Shown here one piece after another: positions 43,466-52,430 of a stretch of 64,000 nt of DNA (position 1 is the first letter of the stretch; the number at the start of each line of letters is the position of its first letter). The notes under the pieces are model-generated. The model was not told the DNA's origin, searched no databases, and saw nothing but the letters and a program-made list of their open reading frames with translations. This DNA comes from CAINVV01 sp964506325 (lineage in GTDB: Bacteria > Bacteroidota > Bacteroidia > Bacteroidales > Prolixibacteraceae). The position numbers and the translations under genes were made by a program. The stretch covers positions 8,058 to 72,057 of the forward strand of contig CAZDLO010000009.1 in NCBI GenBank assembly GCA_964506325.1, read 5' to 3'.

Positions 43466-44998
43466 ATGAAGTTGAGAAATGCCTTCACAGGAAACAAATT
43501 GAAATTTCTCCTGGTGGGATCAGGAATCCTGCTCTGCGGTCTCTTTATAGTATCACTGAACAAGGTTTCTGATTATACCTCCACAGACAAATACTGCGTC
43601 TCCTGCCACATACATCCCATTCCTGACCAGAGTTGGCGATTATCGGAACATTACAACAACAAGTCGGGATTTGTAACCCATTGTGTCGAGTGCCACCTGC
43701 CTCCAAAAGGTCATGGATACCTGTTTGCTAAAGCCAAACATGGCATCAAGGATGTGTATGGAAAACTTTTTAAGGATAGTGCTTCCATCGATTGGGAAGC
43801 AAAGAAAACCCTCGAAATGGCAAAGGGCTATGTTTACGAGAAGTCCTGCATCCGTTGCCACGAAAATTTGTTTCCTGTTACCCTGTCCGTAAATGGCAGC
43901 AATGCTCACTTGCAATATGTCAACAGTCCTGCCGGACAAAAACCCAATTGCCTCAACTGTCACCTGAATGTCGGCCATTACGATAAAAACAACCTCCATG
44001 CCCACAATGCCGGTTTTGGTGTCACCGAAACCATGGCAAGGGAAATTTTTTCAGAACCTGCACTGGTGAAAAAATTTGAAAACTATGAGGAAAAAGTACC
44101 CGGCACAAGCCTGACTTTCAGCATGATCGCCATACCTGAAGGAGCTTTTGAGATGGGAAGCCCCGAAAAAGAGCAGCTTAGAAAACCGGATGAGGGCCCT
44201 GTCAGAAAAGTGCATATTTCAAGATTCTGGATGGGCCAGGCAGAAGTCAGCTGGGATGAATATCTTGAATTTTTCAAGGCCACCGCCTCGCAGGGCAGAA
44301 AAGAGGCTGTAATAACCCAGCCGGTTACCGATGCCATCACAGGACCGACTCCTCCCTGGGGAGCCCCGGATCAGGGTTGGGGTAAAGGATCCCACCCGGC
44401 CATCACAATGTCATGGAAAGCTGCAAGCACCTACTGCCAGTGGCTAACCAAAAAAACAGGAAAGAAATACCGGCTGCCAACAGAAGCCGAATGGGAATAT
44501 GCATGCCGCGGGGGCACCAAAGAACCCTATTTTTTCCCGGGAGATCCGAAAAAATTCAGTTCAGGCGGATTGATGAACAAATTATTTGGTCCGGATACTA
44601 CTTTGATCAACTCCTTTGTAATATACAAAGTAAACAGTCAGACCAGGACCAAACTGCCTGAGAATGTTAAGAGCAATCCTTTCGGTTTAAAAAATATGCT
44701 CGGAAACGTGGCTGAATTTTGTTCGGATTACTATTCGCCAAACAGTTACAAAACTGCTGCTGCAGAACCAATCTCAAATCCGGCAGGACCGGCAGCAGGC
44801 GAGGAACATGTAATTCGGGGCGGATCATTCAAAAGCGACGCCAAGGATGTTAGGAGCGCCTCCAGGGATTTCACAAAAACCAGGGCCTGGTTGATGACAG
44901 ATCCGCAGATGCCCAAAAGTGTTTGGTGGTATTCAGATAGTAATGATGTAGGTTTTAGAATTGTTTGTGAAGCTGACTCAACAATAGCAGGTCAGTAA
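43466..44998 (+). CDS. Tetraheme NapC/NirT-like cytochrome fused to SUMF1-like domain
   Basis: A 510-residue fusion. Residues 13-31 form one membrane segment, after which four CxxCH heme sites follow at 44-48 (CVSCH), 73-77 (CVECH), 128-132 (CIRCH) and 162-166 (CLNCH), the layout of NapC/NirT-type quinol-oxidising cytochromes. From about 214 onward is a formylglycine-generating-enzyme (SUMF1/EgtB/GldJK) fold: MIAIPEGAFEMGS, SWKAASTYCQWLTKKTGKKYRLPTEAEWEYACRGG (core RLPTEAEWEYACRGG), NPFGLKNMLGNVAEFCSD, HVIRGGSF and DVGFRIVCEAD. The copper-binding Cys pair of true formylglycine-generating enzymes, expected just after RGGSF (451-455), is absent. So sulfatase maturation is unlikely; a structural or binding role is more likely. 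It starts an operon: the next oxidoreductase gene begins 12 bases after its stop. Confidence 0.88.
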   Translation: MKLRNAFTGNKLKFLLVGSGILLCGLFIVSLNKVSDYTSTDKYCVSCHIHPIPDQSWRLSEHYNNKSGFVTHCVECHLPPKGHGYLFAKAKHGIKDVYGKLFKDSASIDWEAKKTLEMAKGYVYEKSCIRCHENLFPVTLSVNGSNAHLQYVNSPAGQKPNCLNCHLNVGHYDKNNLHAHNAGFGVTETMAREIFSEPALVKKFENYEEKVPGTSLTFSMIAIPEGAFEMGSPEKEQLRKPDEGPVRKVHISRFWMGQAEVSWDEYLEFFKATASQGRKEAVITQPVTDAITGPTPPWGAPDQGWGKGSHPAITMSWKAASTYCQWLTKKTGKKYRLPTEAEWEYACRGGTKEPYFFPGDPKKFSSGGLMNKLFGPDTTLINSFVIYKVNSQTRTKLPENVKSNPFGLKNMLGNVAEFCSDYYSPNSYKTAAAEPISNPAGPAAGEEHVIRGGSFKSDAKDVRSASRDFTKTRAWLMTDPQMPKSVWWYSDSNDVGFRIVCEADSTIAGQ

Positions 44999-45010
44999 AG
45001 ACTTTTACCC

Positions 45011-46357
45011 ATGGAAAACAAGAAAAATATTGACAGAAGAAAATTTTTGGGAGCAGGCGTACTTGCAGGTATATCCGTTGTAGGAGCCCATGCGTTGCTT
45101 TCATCATGCAGCAAAGAAGTATCCAATGCCTCCCTCGGTCTTCCCCCGATTCTTAAAGGAGCTCCAAAAGGAAGAAAACTAAGGGCCGGACTCGTTGGTG
45201 CCGGAAACCGGGGTACCGGTGCTGCTATCAATTTTATCAGTGCAGGACCGGATCTTGAAATCATTGCAGTGGCCGATGTTTTCCAGGACAAGATTGACGC
45301 ATTCCGTGACAGGTTCAAATCATTCAACCTGGAAATACCCGAAAAAAATTGCTTCACAGGTTTTGACGCCTACAAGAAACTGATGGCCCTTACTGATTTG
45401 GATGTCGTTCTGCTGGCAACACCCCCAAGGTTTCGTCCTGAACATCTTTTGGAAGCCATCCAGAACAAAAAGCATGTCTTCATGGAAAAACCTGCCGCAG
45501 TGGATCCTGTTGGCATCCGTTCAGTTATTGCTACAGCCAGGAAAGCTGAAGCCCTGGGTTTGTGCATCGTTACAGGTACCCAGCGACGTCACCAGGAAGA
45601 TTACATAGAAACCTACAAACGTGTTCACGCAGGTGCAATTGGCCGACTGACCTCTGCCAAGGCATTCTGGAACCAGGAACATGTATGGTTTCGCACCCGC
45701 GAGGAAGGTTGGGACGACATGACTTACATGATGAGGAACTGGAATAATTACTGCTGGCTTTGCGGCGACCACATCCTGGATACCCACGTCCACAATATTG
45801 ATGTCGTCAACTGGTTCATGGGCCGGACGCCGGTAAAGGCTATCGGCAACGGAGGCCGGCACAGGCGTGTAACAGGCGACCAGTTCGACTATTTTAACAT
45901 TGATTTTGACTATGGAAACGGAGTCAGCTCACACAGTTACTGCCGACAGATCGACAGTTGCGCCAATGGAACAGGTGAACTGGTGATGGGAACTGAAGGT
46001 TATACCAACTGTGTCAATACCATCTGGGACCTCAACGGGAATGTCAAATGGCAATTTGAATATCCAAAGGACGAGAACGGGAATACAATGAGCCAGCTGA
46101 AAATCCCTGCCTATGTACAGGAACATATGCACCTGGTCCATGCCATCAGGAAGGGAGAATATGTAAACCAGGCTGAAGAGACCGCCCTTTCAACGCTGAC
46201 TGCCATCATGGGAAGAACAGCAGCCTACACCGGGCAAATGGTAACCTGGGAGGAAATGATGAAATCAGATATGCAGCTGGGTCCCAAAGAATTGCAGTTT
46301 GGTCCCGTTGACATGAAATTCGAGGTTCCCGTCCCCGGAACAGCACCCAATGTTTAA
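45011..46357 (+). CDS. Tat-exported Gfo/Idh/MocA family oxidoreductase
   Basis: A 448-residue NAD(P)-dependent sugar oxidoreductase-type protein. The Tat signal IDRRKFLGAG is followed by a hydrophobic stretch ending LLSSC, so it may be both Tat-exported and lipidated. The Rossmann loop is AGLVGAGNRGTGAA, then IIAVADVFQDK, VLLATPPRFRPEH, MEKPAAVDPVG with the family EKP motif, and NYCWLCGDHILDTHVHNIDVVNWFMG in the C-terminal domain with His and Asp ligands. It differs from the other two Gfo/Idh/MocA proteins here, which share PDHWH. Sugar 3-dehydrogenation is a possible role. It lies 12 bases after the tetraheme cytochrome gene and 73 before the next oxidoreductase gene. Confidence 0.88.
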   Translation: MENKKNIDRRKFLGAGVLAGISVVGAHALLSSCSKEVSNASLGLPPILKGAPKGRKLRAGLVGAGNRGTGAAINFISAGPDLEIIAVADVFQDKIDAFRDRFKSFNLEIPEKNCFTGFDAYKKLMALTDLDVVLLATPPRFRPEHLLEAIQNKKHVFMEKPAAVDPVGIRSVIATARKAEALGLCIVTGTQRRHQEDYIETYKRVHAGAIGRLTSAKAFWNQEHVWFRTREEGWDDMTYMMRNWNNYCWLCGDHILDTHVHNIDVVNWFMGRTPVKAIGNGGRHRRVTGDQFDYFNIDFDYGNGVSSHSYCRQIDSCANGTGELVMGTEGYTNCVNTIWDLNGNVKWQFEYPKDENGNTMSQLKIPAYVQEHMHLVHAIRKGEYVNQAEETALSTLTAIMGRTAAYTGQMVTWEEMMKSDMQLGPKELQFGPVDMKFEVPVPGTAPNV

Positions 46358-46430
46358 TCCGCCACAGGAATAATCCGAAATCAAAAATATCTCAACTATT
46401 GATTCATTAACAACCATTTATATTCCAAAT

Positions 46431-47744
46431 ATGACAACTAAATCAAACAGAAGAACTTTTTTGAAAAATTCGGCTGTTGCAACTGCGGGAACTCTCATCC
46501 TTCCGCAGATAATCCCTTCCACAGCGCTAGGTATGGGCGGCAGACTGGCCCCCAGCAACCGGATTGTCATGGGAGCCATCGGTACCGGTTCCCAGGGTAA
46601 AAGCAACATGCGCGACTTCCTGGAACTCAACAAAGAGGTCCAGTTTGTGGCAGTTTGTGATGTTGATGCCAACAACCTGGGAAAAGCTAAAAATTTAGCG
46701 GATGCTGCTTATGCCAACAACGATTGCAGGACCTATGGCGATTTCCGCGAACTACTGGAAAAAGAGAAGCTGGATGCAGTTACTATTGCCTTGCCCGACC
46801 ACTGGCACGGAATCATCTATACCGCCGCAGTGGAGAAAAAACTGCATGTATATGGTGAGAAACCTATCTGTCGCACCATCCGTGATGGTCAGACAATTGT
46901 GAAAGCCGTTCAGAAGAATAAAATCACCTGGCAAACGGGCAGCTGGCAAAGGTCCAGGCCTAATTTCCACAGGGGAGCCGAACTGGCAATCAATGGCCGT
47001 ATAGGAAAAATCAAATACATCGAAGTAGGCTTGCCAAACGGGAACAAAGGTATTGGCACCCCTCCGATCCAGGATGTTCCCAAAGAACTTGACTGGGACA
47101 TGTGGCTGGGGCCTGCACCCAAAGTTGCCTACCGTGGTGTCAGCCATTGGAACTGGCGCTGGATACTTGAATACTCCGGAGGACAACTCACCGACTGGGC
47201 AGGTCACCACATTGACATTGCCAACTGGGGAGCAGGACTTGAACACACCGGTCCGGTTGAAATTGCCGGCGTAGGCGTTTATCCGAGGGAAGGTATCTAC
47301 AATGTACCGGTCGAATACGATTTCCTTTGCAAATATGCCAACGGTATCGAAATGAGGGTATGCAACGATGCCCGCCTTGAAAAAGGTTCAGGCACAACCT
47401 GGTACGGAGACAAAGGATGGATTCATGTCAATCGCGGAGAAACGCTCTTTGCTTCAGATCCTAAAATTCTGGAGGAAGTGATAGGCGAGAAGGAAATCCA
47501 CCTGATTAAAAGCGATAACCACTGGCAAAATTTTGTCGACTGCATACGCTCCGGCGAGAAAACCATCGCACCGATCGAAGTAGCTTACAGGGCTATTTCT
47601 GTTGGTTTGTTGGGCGAAATTGCCATGCAGACAGGGCAAAAGATACAGTGGGATCCTGAAAAAGAGGAGATCATTGGAAACCCGATGGCCGCTCGCCTGC
47701 TTGACAGGCCTTATCGCCAACCATGGACATTACCAACCATTTAA
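46431..47744 (+). CDS. Tat-exported Gfo/Idh/MocA family oxidoreductase
   Basis: A 437-residue protein with a classic Tat signal (SNRRTFLKNSAV) and no lipobox. The Rossmann loop is MGAIGTGSQGKSNM, the second strand VQFVAVCDVDANN, and PDHWHGI, GEKPICRTIRDG (EKP Lys present) and DWAGHHIDIANWGAG follow. This is the same subgroup as 7947-9320; the two share block order over their full length but differ too much to be a recent copy. Export through Tat implies folding with a tightly held nucleotide cofactor in the cytoplasm, as in glucose-fructose oxidoreductase. The next gene starts 11 bases after the stop, so they are co-transcribed. Confidence 0.9.
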   Translation: MTTKSNRRTFLKNSAVATAGTLILPQIIPSTALGMGGRLAPSNRIVMGAIGTGSQGKSNMRDFLELNKEVQFVAVCDVDANNLGKAKNLADAAYANNDCRTYGDFRELLEKEKLDAVTIALPDHWHGIIYTAAVEKKLHVYGEKPICRTIRDGQTIVKAVQKNKITWQTGSWQRSRPNFHRGAELAINGRIGKIKYIEVGLPNGNKGIGTPPIQDVPKELDWDMWLGPAPKVAYRGVSHWNWRWILEYSGGQLTDWAGHHIDIANWGAGLEHTGPVEIAGVGVYPREGIYNVPVEYDFLCKYANGIEMRVCNDARLEKGSGTTWYGDKGWIHVNRGETLFASDPKILEEVIGEKEIHLIKSDNHWQNFVDCIRSGEKTIAPIEVAYRAISVGLLGEIAMQTGQKIQWDPEKEEIIGNPMAARLLDRPYRQPWTLPTI

Positions 47745-47755
47745 TTCGCTTAATC

Positions 47756-48976
47756 ATGAGATTCAGATATACACTTATTCTGCTTTTTGCAGGATTTCTC
47801 CTCTTCTTTCAAGCCTGCCAGGAAAAAACTGCCTACAGGGCATTGATCGTTACCGGTCAGAGTAACCACAACTGGAAAGCATCTGCCCCGATCCTTAAAG
47901 TAATACTCGACCAGACAAAGTTGTTTACAACCGACGTGGCCACCACTCCCCCTGAAGGAAAAGACCTGAGCGACTTCAAACCTGATTTCGGGAAATACAA
48001 TGTTGTCGTGATGGATTATAACGGCGAAGCTTGGCCCGAACAAACCAAGGCCGCTTTTCTTGAGTATGTGAAAAACGGAGGGGGCGTGGTTATCTACCAC
48101 GAAGCCGACAACTCCTTCGCAGACTGGAAAGAATACAACGAAATCATTGGCCTGGGCGGCTGGAACAAGCGCTCTGAAAAAGACGGTCCCTATGTATATT
48201 ACAAAAAAAATGAGCTTGTAATCGATACAACAGCCGGTTCTGCCGGTTCTCACGGACCGCAGCATGAATTCCTTGTTAGGGCCCGCAAGGCAGATCATCC
48301 GATCATGAAAGGACTTCCCTTTGCATGGATGCATGGCAAGGATGAACTTTACAGCACGCTTCGCGGCCCCGCCAAAAACATGGAAATTCTCGCTACAGCC
48401 TACGCCGATACCGCAAAAAGAGGCACTGGCAGGGATGAACCCATGCTGATGACCATCACTTACGGTAAGGGAAGAATTTTCCATACAGCCATGGGTCACG
48501 TTGGTAAAGATGAAACACATCCTGCAACAGAGTGCGTCGGCTTTATTGTAACCTTGCAGCGCGGTGCCGAATGGGCGGCCTGCGGTAACGTGACACAGGC
48601 TATCCCGCAGGATTTTCCAAACGTTGCCTGCGCAGTATACAGACCTGAATACAAGGAGGTTACACTGGAGGAAGATCTTGAGAAAATTGCAGCCTATGAA
48701 ATTGATAAAAGTACCCGCTACCTGACTGATCTCCAGGGCAGGTTACGTAAAGCCACTTCCGACCCGGCAGCCCTTCTTGATCTTGAGAAAAGAATGGTTG
48801 AAATTCTGAAAGCCGAAAATGCAACCGTAGAGGGTAAAAAATTAATCCTCAGAGAGCTTGCATGGATGGGATCAGATTATTGTATCCCGGCAGTTCAGGA
48901 GCTGCAGAAAATTCCCGATCTTCAGGTCGCTGCATCCTTCACCCTGGAAAGGATGAAGGGTCCGCGTAAAATCTGA
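47756..48976 (+). CDS. ThuA-like lipoprotein
   Basis: A 406-residue exported protein; ATG 47756 starts a lipoprotein signal ending FFQAC. The ThuA (GATase1-like) domain covers about residues 20-285: RALIVTGQSNHNWKASAP, YNVVVMDYNGEAWPEQT, FLEYVKNGGGVVIYHEADN, HEFLVRARKADHPIMKGLP, and TITYGKGRIFHTAMGHVG. The C-terminal 110 residues are helical and repeat-like, similar to a short HEAT region. ThuA proteins of rhizobia act with ThuB, a Gfo/Idh/MocA enzyme, in 3-keto-disaccharide metabolism. The same pairing is seen here directly after two such oxidoreductases. It closes the operon; a hairpin follows at 49037. Confidence 0.87.
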   Translation: MRFRYTLILLFAGFLLFFQACQEKTAYRALIVTGQSNHNWKASAPILKVILDQTKLFTTDVATTPPEGKDLSDFKPDFGKYNVVVMDYNGEAWPEQTKAAFLEYVKNGGGVVIYHEADNSFADWKEYNEIIGLGGWNKRSEKDGPYVYYKKNELVIDTTAGSAGSHGPQHEFLVRARKADHPIMKGLPFAWMHGKDELYSTLRGPAKNMEILATAYADTAKRGTGRDEPMLMTITYGKGRIFHTAMGHVGKDETHPATECVGFIVTLQRGAEWAACGNVTQAIPQDFPNVACAVYRPEYKEVTLEEDLEKIAAYEIDKSTRYLTDLQGRLRKATSDPAALLDLEKRMVEILKAENATVEGKKLILRELAWMGSDYCIPAVQELQKIPDLQVAASFTLERMKGPRKI

Positions 48977-49036
48977 TAACCGGCAGGTAGATTTAATCCC
49001 GGATTTTTTATACATTTAGAATCATTTTAACATCAG

Positions 49037-49071
49037 CAAAGCGTGTGTGAATACTTTTTTCACACGCTTTG
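49037..49071 (+). terminator. Terminator-like hairpin after ThuA-like gene
   Basis: CAAAGCGTGTG (49037-49047) and its exact complement CACACGCTTTG (49061-49071) flank a 13-base loop. The T-rich tract lies in the loop and only a weak one follows, so it ends or attenuates transcription between the oxidoreductase operon and the glycosyltransferase genes. Confidence 0.6.
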
Positions 49072-49128
49072 TTCTTGTGTGAATATACTTTGTTCCTGTC
49101 AATTTCAGTAAAAACACCCATTCAGCCT

Positions 49129-50058
49129 ATGTTTTCCCTGGTTATCCCTGTTTTCAATGAAGAACAACTGATCGACGATCTGGTCTCCAGGGTTATTGCC
49201 GCTGTGGAATCATTTACCGGCGATTACGAAATCCTCTTTATCGATGACGGAAGCACCGACAGAACCGTTGAAAAACTGCTGATCCACAGGGATAAGAACA
49301 AAAGAATCAGGATCATCTCCCTTTCGAAAAATTTTGGGCACCAGGCAGCATTTACTGCCGGCCTTGAGCTGTCCACCGGTGAGATCGTCGCCATGATGGA
49401 TGGAGATCTGCAGGACCCCCCCGAACTTCTTGCCGATATGTACCGTAAAATCAGGGACCAGGGTTTTGACATCGTCAGCGGAAAAAGGACCGGTAGAAAA
49501 GGTCATGGCCAGCGGAATTTTTACACTTTCCTGTTCCACCTGATCTTCAAAAACATCACAGGATTGGAAAATATGGAGAATGCCGGGAACTTCTCGATGC
49601 TAACCAGGGAAGCCCTGAAAGCACTCCTTTCCATGAAGGAAAAAGTGCGCTATATGCCAGGTCTGCGTTCATTTATTGGGTTCAGGCAGGGGACAGTCGA
49701 ATATATCCGTGAGGACCGGCTCCAGGGAGAACCAAAAATGAGCCTTTCCAAACTATTTGCACTGGCCAGTGACGCCATCTTTTCATTCTCCAGGTTTCCC
49801 ATAAGGCTTTGCCTCTACCTGGGAACCATCGGAACAATTGTTTTCATGCTGGCGGGAATCTATGTGCTGGTTGAAAAGATTCTTGGACTGGCGTTGCTCG
49901 GATGGTCCTCCACTTTGTTAAGCATCTACTTCCTGGGATCAATCCAGCTAATTTTCCTGGGTATAGTTGGCGAATATGTATTCCGGATCTATAAGGAATC
50001 ACAGAACCGACCGATATATTTTATCAAAAAAATTCATGAAGACTCTTCAAATCCATGA
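49129..50058 (+). CDS. GT2 polyprenyl-phosphate glycosyltransferase
   Basis: Membrane-bound transferase of 309 residues that would move a sugar from a nucleotide donor to undecaprenyl phosphate. ATG 49129 (MFSLVIPVFNEEQ) is the normal start of DPM1/GtrB-type enzymes; the frame's earlier start adds a non-conserved tail. The GT-A domain has LFIDDGSTDRT, LSKNFGHQAAFTAG and MMDGDLQDPPE (DxD-type metal site), then YIREDRLQGEPKMSL. Two C-terminal hydrophobic segments (about 230-255 and 265-295) anchor it. The stop overlaps the following GT-C gene by 23 bases, so the product and that enzyme likely act in series: one makes the lipid-linked sugar and the other uses it. Sugar unknown. Confidence 0.93.
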   Translation: MFSLVIPVFNEEQLIDDLVSRVIAAVESFTGDYEILFIDDGSTDRTVEKLLIHRDKNKRIRIISLSKNFGHQAAFTAGLELSTGEIVAMMDGDLQDPPELLADMYRKIRDQGFDIVSGKRTGRKGHGQRNFYTFLFHLIFKNITGLENMENAGNFSMLTREALKALLSMKEKVRYMPGLRSFIGFRQGTVEYIREDRLQGEPKMSLSKLFALASDAIFSFSRFPIRLCLYLGTIGTIVFMLAGIYVLVEKILGLALLGWSSTLLSIYFLGSIQLIFLGIVGEYVFRIYKESQNRPIYFIKKIHEDSSNP

Positions 50059-52117
50059 AACAGGGATTTTCAGATCACTTTTTGCGATAGGAGCTCTGCT
50101 ACTGCTTATTATCCTTATTTCAGGAAGCAGGCAAGCAGGGATTTCAGGTGATGAAGAGGTCCACTACCAGCAATCCGTTAAAGTTTACAATTACTTCGCC
50201 TCACACGGACAGGACAAGAGCGCTCTTGATACACCTGTCTCCCACCTGAAATATTACGGGCAATCCTTTGACAACCTGACTACAATCCTTATTCGCTGGT
50301 TCAGCATTGACGATATTTATTCATTTCGTCACATCATGAACAGTCTTGCTGCATGGTTCACCATTCTCATCGCTGCCCTGTTTGCCATCTGGCTTTCCGG
50401 GTACGGTGCCGGTCTCCTGACCCTGCTTCTTTTCACGGTCTCTCCTACTTTTCTTGGCCATGCACAGAATAACCTGAAGGATATTCCATTTGCACTGGCC
50501 TACATAGCAGGCACCTTTTTCATGTTGAAAGTGCTCTTTGCCGGGAAGAAAAACTGGCCGGACACTGTCCTGCTGATACTATCTGTGGCCTTCTGCATCA
50601 GCATCCGGCCGGGAGGTGTACTGCTGATCTGCTACCTTTTCTTATTTTTCCTGGTCAGGGAGACAATAAACTACAGGCGAACCGCCTCCATCAACATGGT
50701 AGATGCAGGAACAACGCTTTCCCTTGTCCTGGTAATTGCAGTACTCTCCTATTTTCTTGGGTTGTTGCTATGGCCCTATGCACTGGAAAATCCAATAACC
50801 GGTTTTTGGGAGTCGTACAATGTCATGGCCCGGTTCCCGACAACCATCAGGCAGATCTTCGAAGGGAAGCAGCTATGGTCCGATTTTATGCCCTGGTACT
50901 ACCTTCCCAAATTGATGCTGATCACCATTCCTCTCATTGTCTGGGTGGGTATTATCGGGTTTTTTGCCCTATTACGGAAATCCCCGGTCCAGGAATGGCT
51001 TAAATATGCTTTTCTGATTTTTACCATCATATTCCCCATCGTATTTGTGATATATGAAAAATCAAATCTCTATGGCTCCTGGCGCCATTTCCTGTTTGTC
51101 TACCCTGGAATTGTTGTTTTGGCAGCAACCGGACTATGGCGCATGATATCGTATTTTAGAACCAGTCTAAAAAGGGGGTTGGCAATAATGGTGGTATGCA
51201 TACTTTCCTGGCACCCGGTCAGATTCATGGTTGGGAATCAACCTTATTATTACCTCTATTACAATCAATTGGTGGGAGGATTGAAAGGGGCATACGGCAA
51301 TTATGAAACCGATTATTACTATCATTCTATCAGGGAGGGTTCAGAATGGCTGATCAGCTATATCCGGGACCACAATGATGGCGATAGCATTAAAATCGGA
51401 ACAAGCTTTCCGGCCAACTGGTTTTTCAGGAATGAGAAAAATATTTCCGTGAAATATTTTCCATACGACGAAAGAAGCCAGCATGACTGGGATTTCTACC
51501 TATCCGCCAATAGCTACATATCCCCTTACCTGCTTACAAATAATTTGTGGCCTCCGAAAAACACCATCAAAAACATCGAGGCCGCCGGTATTCCGATCTG
51601 CACGGTTTTGAAAAGAGACAACACGAATGATTTGCTTGCATACCAGGCCCTGAATCAAAACCACCCGGAGGAAGCGGTTAAATACTTTGAAGAAGTTATC
51701 AAAAAAGATTGTAAGGATGAATTAATCTTTTATAATTTTGCCGCTGCCACTTACAATCTGGGTGACAAGAAGAAAACCATGTCACTCCTGGAGAAAGGTT
51801 TGGAAATTAATCCTGAGCATGAATTAAATCTGATGTTTCAGGCAAACATTTATGCAAACGAGGGAGATACCGCCAGTGCTGCTGAATTCTATCAGAAACT
51901 GATCGGTATTAACCGGAAATACTTCGATGCTTATCCTGCACTGGCGAAGATATGGATCGGGAATAAGGAGAATAAAAAAGCCCGGGAGCTGCTAAAGTCT
52001 TGTTTGAGAATGTATCCGGGATTCAAGGAAGCAATTGCAGGTCTGGCTGACAGCTACAGATCAACAGATCCGGATATTGCAAAGAAATATGATGAATTGG
52101 CAAAAACTATACAATAG
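50036..52117 (+). CDS. GT-C membrane glycosyltransferase with C-terminal TPR
   Basis: A 693-residue polytopic protein. ATG 50036 lies inside the end of the GT2 gene. About ten hydrophobic helices cover residues 10-420. The acidic loop GISGDEEVHYQQSV after the first helix is the GT-C catalytic loop (PMT/ArnT/GT39 layout), facing the periplasm. A soluble region follows, with SYIRDHNDGDSIKIG and NWFFRNEKNIS, then TPR-like helical repeats from about residue 530 (NHPEEAVKYFEEVI, NLGDKKKTMSLLEKGLEINPEHE, DTASAAEFYQKLI). It probably moves a sugar from a lipid carrier to protein or glycan outside the membrane. The fusion to TPR suggests binding of partner proteins. Confidence 0.85.
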   Translation: MKTLQIHETGIFRSLFAIGALLLLIILISGSRQAGISGDEEVHYQQSVKVYNYFASHGQDKSALDTPVSHLKYYGQSFDNLTTILIRWFSIDDIYSFRHIMNSLAAWFTILIAALFAIWLSGYGAGLLTLLLFTVSPTFLGHAQNNLKDIPFALAYIAGTFFMLKVLFAGKKNWPDTVLLILSVAFCISIRPGGVLLICYLFLFFLVRETINYRRTASINMVDAGTTLSLVLVIAVLSYFLGLLLWPYALENPITGFWESYNVMARFPTTIRQIFEGKQLWSDFMPWYYLPKLMLITIPLIVWVGIIGFFALLRKSPVQEWLKYAFLIFTIIFPIVFVIYEKSNLYGSWRHFLFVYPGIVVLAATGLWRMISYFRTSLKRGLAIMVVCILSWHPVRFMVGNQPYYYLYYNQLVGGLKGAYGNYETDYYYHSIREGSEWLISYIRDHNDGDSIKIGTSFPANWFFRNEKNISVKYFPYDERSQHDWDFYLSANSYISPYLLTNNLWPPKNTIKNIEAAGIPICTVLKRDNTNDLLAYQALNQNHPEEAVKYFEEVIKKDCKDELIFYNFAAATYNLGDKKKTMSLLEKGLEINPEHELNLMFQANIYANEGDTASAAEFYQKLIGINRKYFDAYPALAKIWIGNKENKKARELLKSCLRMYPGFKEAIAGLADSYRSTDPDIAKKYDELAKTIQ

Positions 52118-52131
52118 TAAATTTTAATAGT

Positions 52132-52386
52132 ATGAAGAAGAACATCATTCGTTTGGCACTGTCAGCAGTCCTGTTGCTGAATATCGCAGGAGTTGCACTG
52201 GCACAGGTACAGCCATCTAAGGCAAACAAAGATACCATCAATGCAGATAAGACTGCAAAGCCTGTTTTTTACGAAGCCACAGAAGAGAAGAGTGAATCCG
52301 GTAGTACCAGCCCGGTTATTTATTTTGCCGCCGGTTTGGTTGTGGTTGCCGGAGTGGTAATCTTTTTGCGAAAAAAGAAAAAATAA
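52132..52386 (+). CDS. Small exported single-span membrane protein, unknown
   Basis: An 84-residue product beginning 14 bases after the GT-C gene stop. It has a signal peptide ending VALAQ, a short Asp/Lys/Ser-rich middle, and a C-terminal membrane segment (PVIYFAAGLVVVAGVVIF) followed by a basic RKKKK stop-transfer tail, so the middle part faces the periplasm. No cysteine or catalytic-looking residue is visible and no family was recognised. The tail resembles the end of sortase-type surface anchors but has no LPxTG motif. It may be an accessory subunit of the glycosyltransferase pair or their acceptor; both are guesses. Confidence 0.7.
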   Translation: MKKNIIRLALSAVLLLNIAGVALAQVQPSKANKDTINADKTAKPVFYEATEEKSESGSTSPVIYFAAGLVVVAGVVIFLRKKKK

Positions 52387-52430
52387 ATCCTTCGGTTGAT
52401 CTACGGTACCAGGTATTTTGTCAGTCTGGA

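Noticed and set aside
44813..44835. SUMF1 domain as an active sulfatase-maturing formylglycine-generating enzyme
   Set aside because: The Cys pair expected after RGGSF is missing.
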